DNA from: Hermetia illucens
Taxonomy: Eukaryota; Arthropoda; Insecta; Diptera; Stratiomyidae
Length of the DNA: 64,000 nt
Assembly (NCBI RefSeq): GCF_905115235.1
Contig: NC_051855.1
Location: forward strand, 13,816,388 to 13,880,387
Direction: 5' to 3'
Within the stretch, counting starts at the first letter, position 1; the number at the start of each line of letters is the position of its first letter. Below are positions 63,560 through 64,000 of the stretch, piece by piece. The notes below the pieces were generated by a model. It saw only the letters and a list, made by a program, of their open reading frames with translations. It had not been told where the DNA came from and did not search any database. The translations under genes and the position numbers were made by a program.

Positions 63560-64000
63560 AGGTCCGTCCGCAAATATTCAAGTTCCATCGAAGTGCTCCG
63601 TCGACATGTGCTTGTACGTCTTTGTGCTAGCCAGGCTCGATTATCACTGTCGACCTCCCGTACTCCTCACCTCTCCTACAAATGCCAAAGTTAAGTCCGG
63701 CTTCCGAAAGTACTAACCGAGACCTTTAATTTGATACCCCACATGACTATATTTGGTAAAAAAAAAATCTACACGGATAGAGCTCTTCATGTCGCAGAAA
63801 ACATCTCTAAAGCATGTAACGTGTCGATGCCTAGGAGCTACTCATTCCCCACAAGAAGACCCAATTATTGGTGGAATATTAAACTTGTCAGCCTTCAATC
63901 GATTTTCCACCGAGGCAGATTAACTTCTCAGAGCGCAAAGGCAGGATCGATCAAGGGCAAAAGGAGCATGCCTATAGGGAAACCCGCAAAAATTTCAAGC
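63560..64000 (+). mobile_element. R1-like LINE, endonuclease to RT linker, cut by window edge
   Basis: Plus-strand pieces: TDRALHVAENISKACNVSMP with RRPNYWWNIKLVSLQS, then QKEHAYRETRKNFK at the very end. This corresponds to the linker between endonuclease and RT of R1-group ORF2 (pattern ACDxSMPRR...RRPVYWWTxEIAxLR...AYREARKxLK). Frames shift between blocks, so it is decayed, at least here. Inserted in the first intron of the glutamate receptor gene in sense orientation. Confidence 0.72.

Overview
The window looks like a piece of an insect, most probably dipteran, genome. Genes are split by short introns with ordinary GT-AG signals, intergenic DNA is AT-rich, and relics of R1- and I/LOA-like LINEs, Tc1/mariner transposons and a tRNA-derived SINE are scattered throughout. 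Only five host genes could be read with confidence; much of the rest is decayed repeat or sequence in which I see nothing. All exon joins were read by eye and checked by phase, without transcripts.

Layout. 1-5.3 kb: no clear gene apart from one possible secreted-peptide exon (minus) and a collapsed R1-type LINE. 5.3-9.8 kb: Sara, the FYVE-domain Smad anchor of TGF-beta/BMP signalling (minus, 8 exons, about 1341 aa), with one apparent single-base frameshift in a T7 run. 10.9-11.9 kb: a PRA1/RABAC1-family membrane protein (plus, 4 exons, 201 aa), divergent from Sara. 14.75-16.3 kb: the small GTPase Arl4 (minus, 5 exons, 274 aa), with a Ser/Thr-rich insert and a GC-AG intron. 16.7-27.5 kb: repeat-rich DNA with a decayed LINE, a good hammerhead-ribozyme-like motif, a SINE with target-site duplications and an LTR-element fossil. 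27.6-59.4 kb: one giant gene for a mucin-like single-pass membrane protein (about 5000 aa: signal peptide, Ser/Thr/Pro-rich ectodomain with a recurring TYxYFTTxYxDG...SRxExxTNxVT module, EGF, SEA and EGF domains, one transmembrane helix and a tail of about 330 aa). Its 12.7-kb first intron holds a second hammerhead-bearing element, a SINE, mariner and LINE relics. 62.8-63.2 kb: first coding exon of a metabotropic glutamate receptor (class C GPCR), whose first intron runs off the right edge through an R1-like LINE.

How the genes relate. Sara and PRA1 both act in endosome/Golgi membrane traffic and Arl4 at the plasma membrane, but nothing shows that they form one pathway. From memory, Arl4 and mGluR both lie on the small fourth chromosome (Muller element F) of Drosophila, so part of this window may be syntenic with that element. 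The most unusual signals are the hammerhead-bearing short element at 28.3 kb, flanked by 14-bp direct repeats; the solo hammerhead at 17.8 kb; and a TTTTTTA heptamer placed exactly where the reading frame of the giant mucin exon shifts by -1 into an 830-bp open frame.
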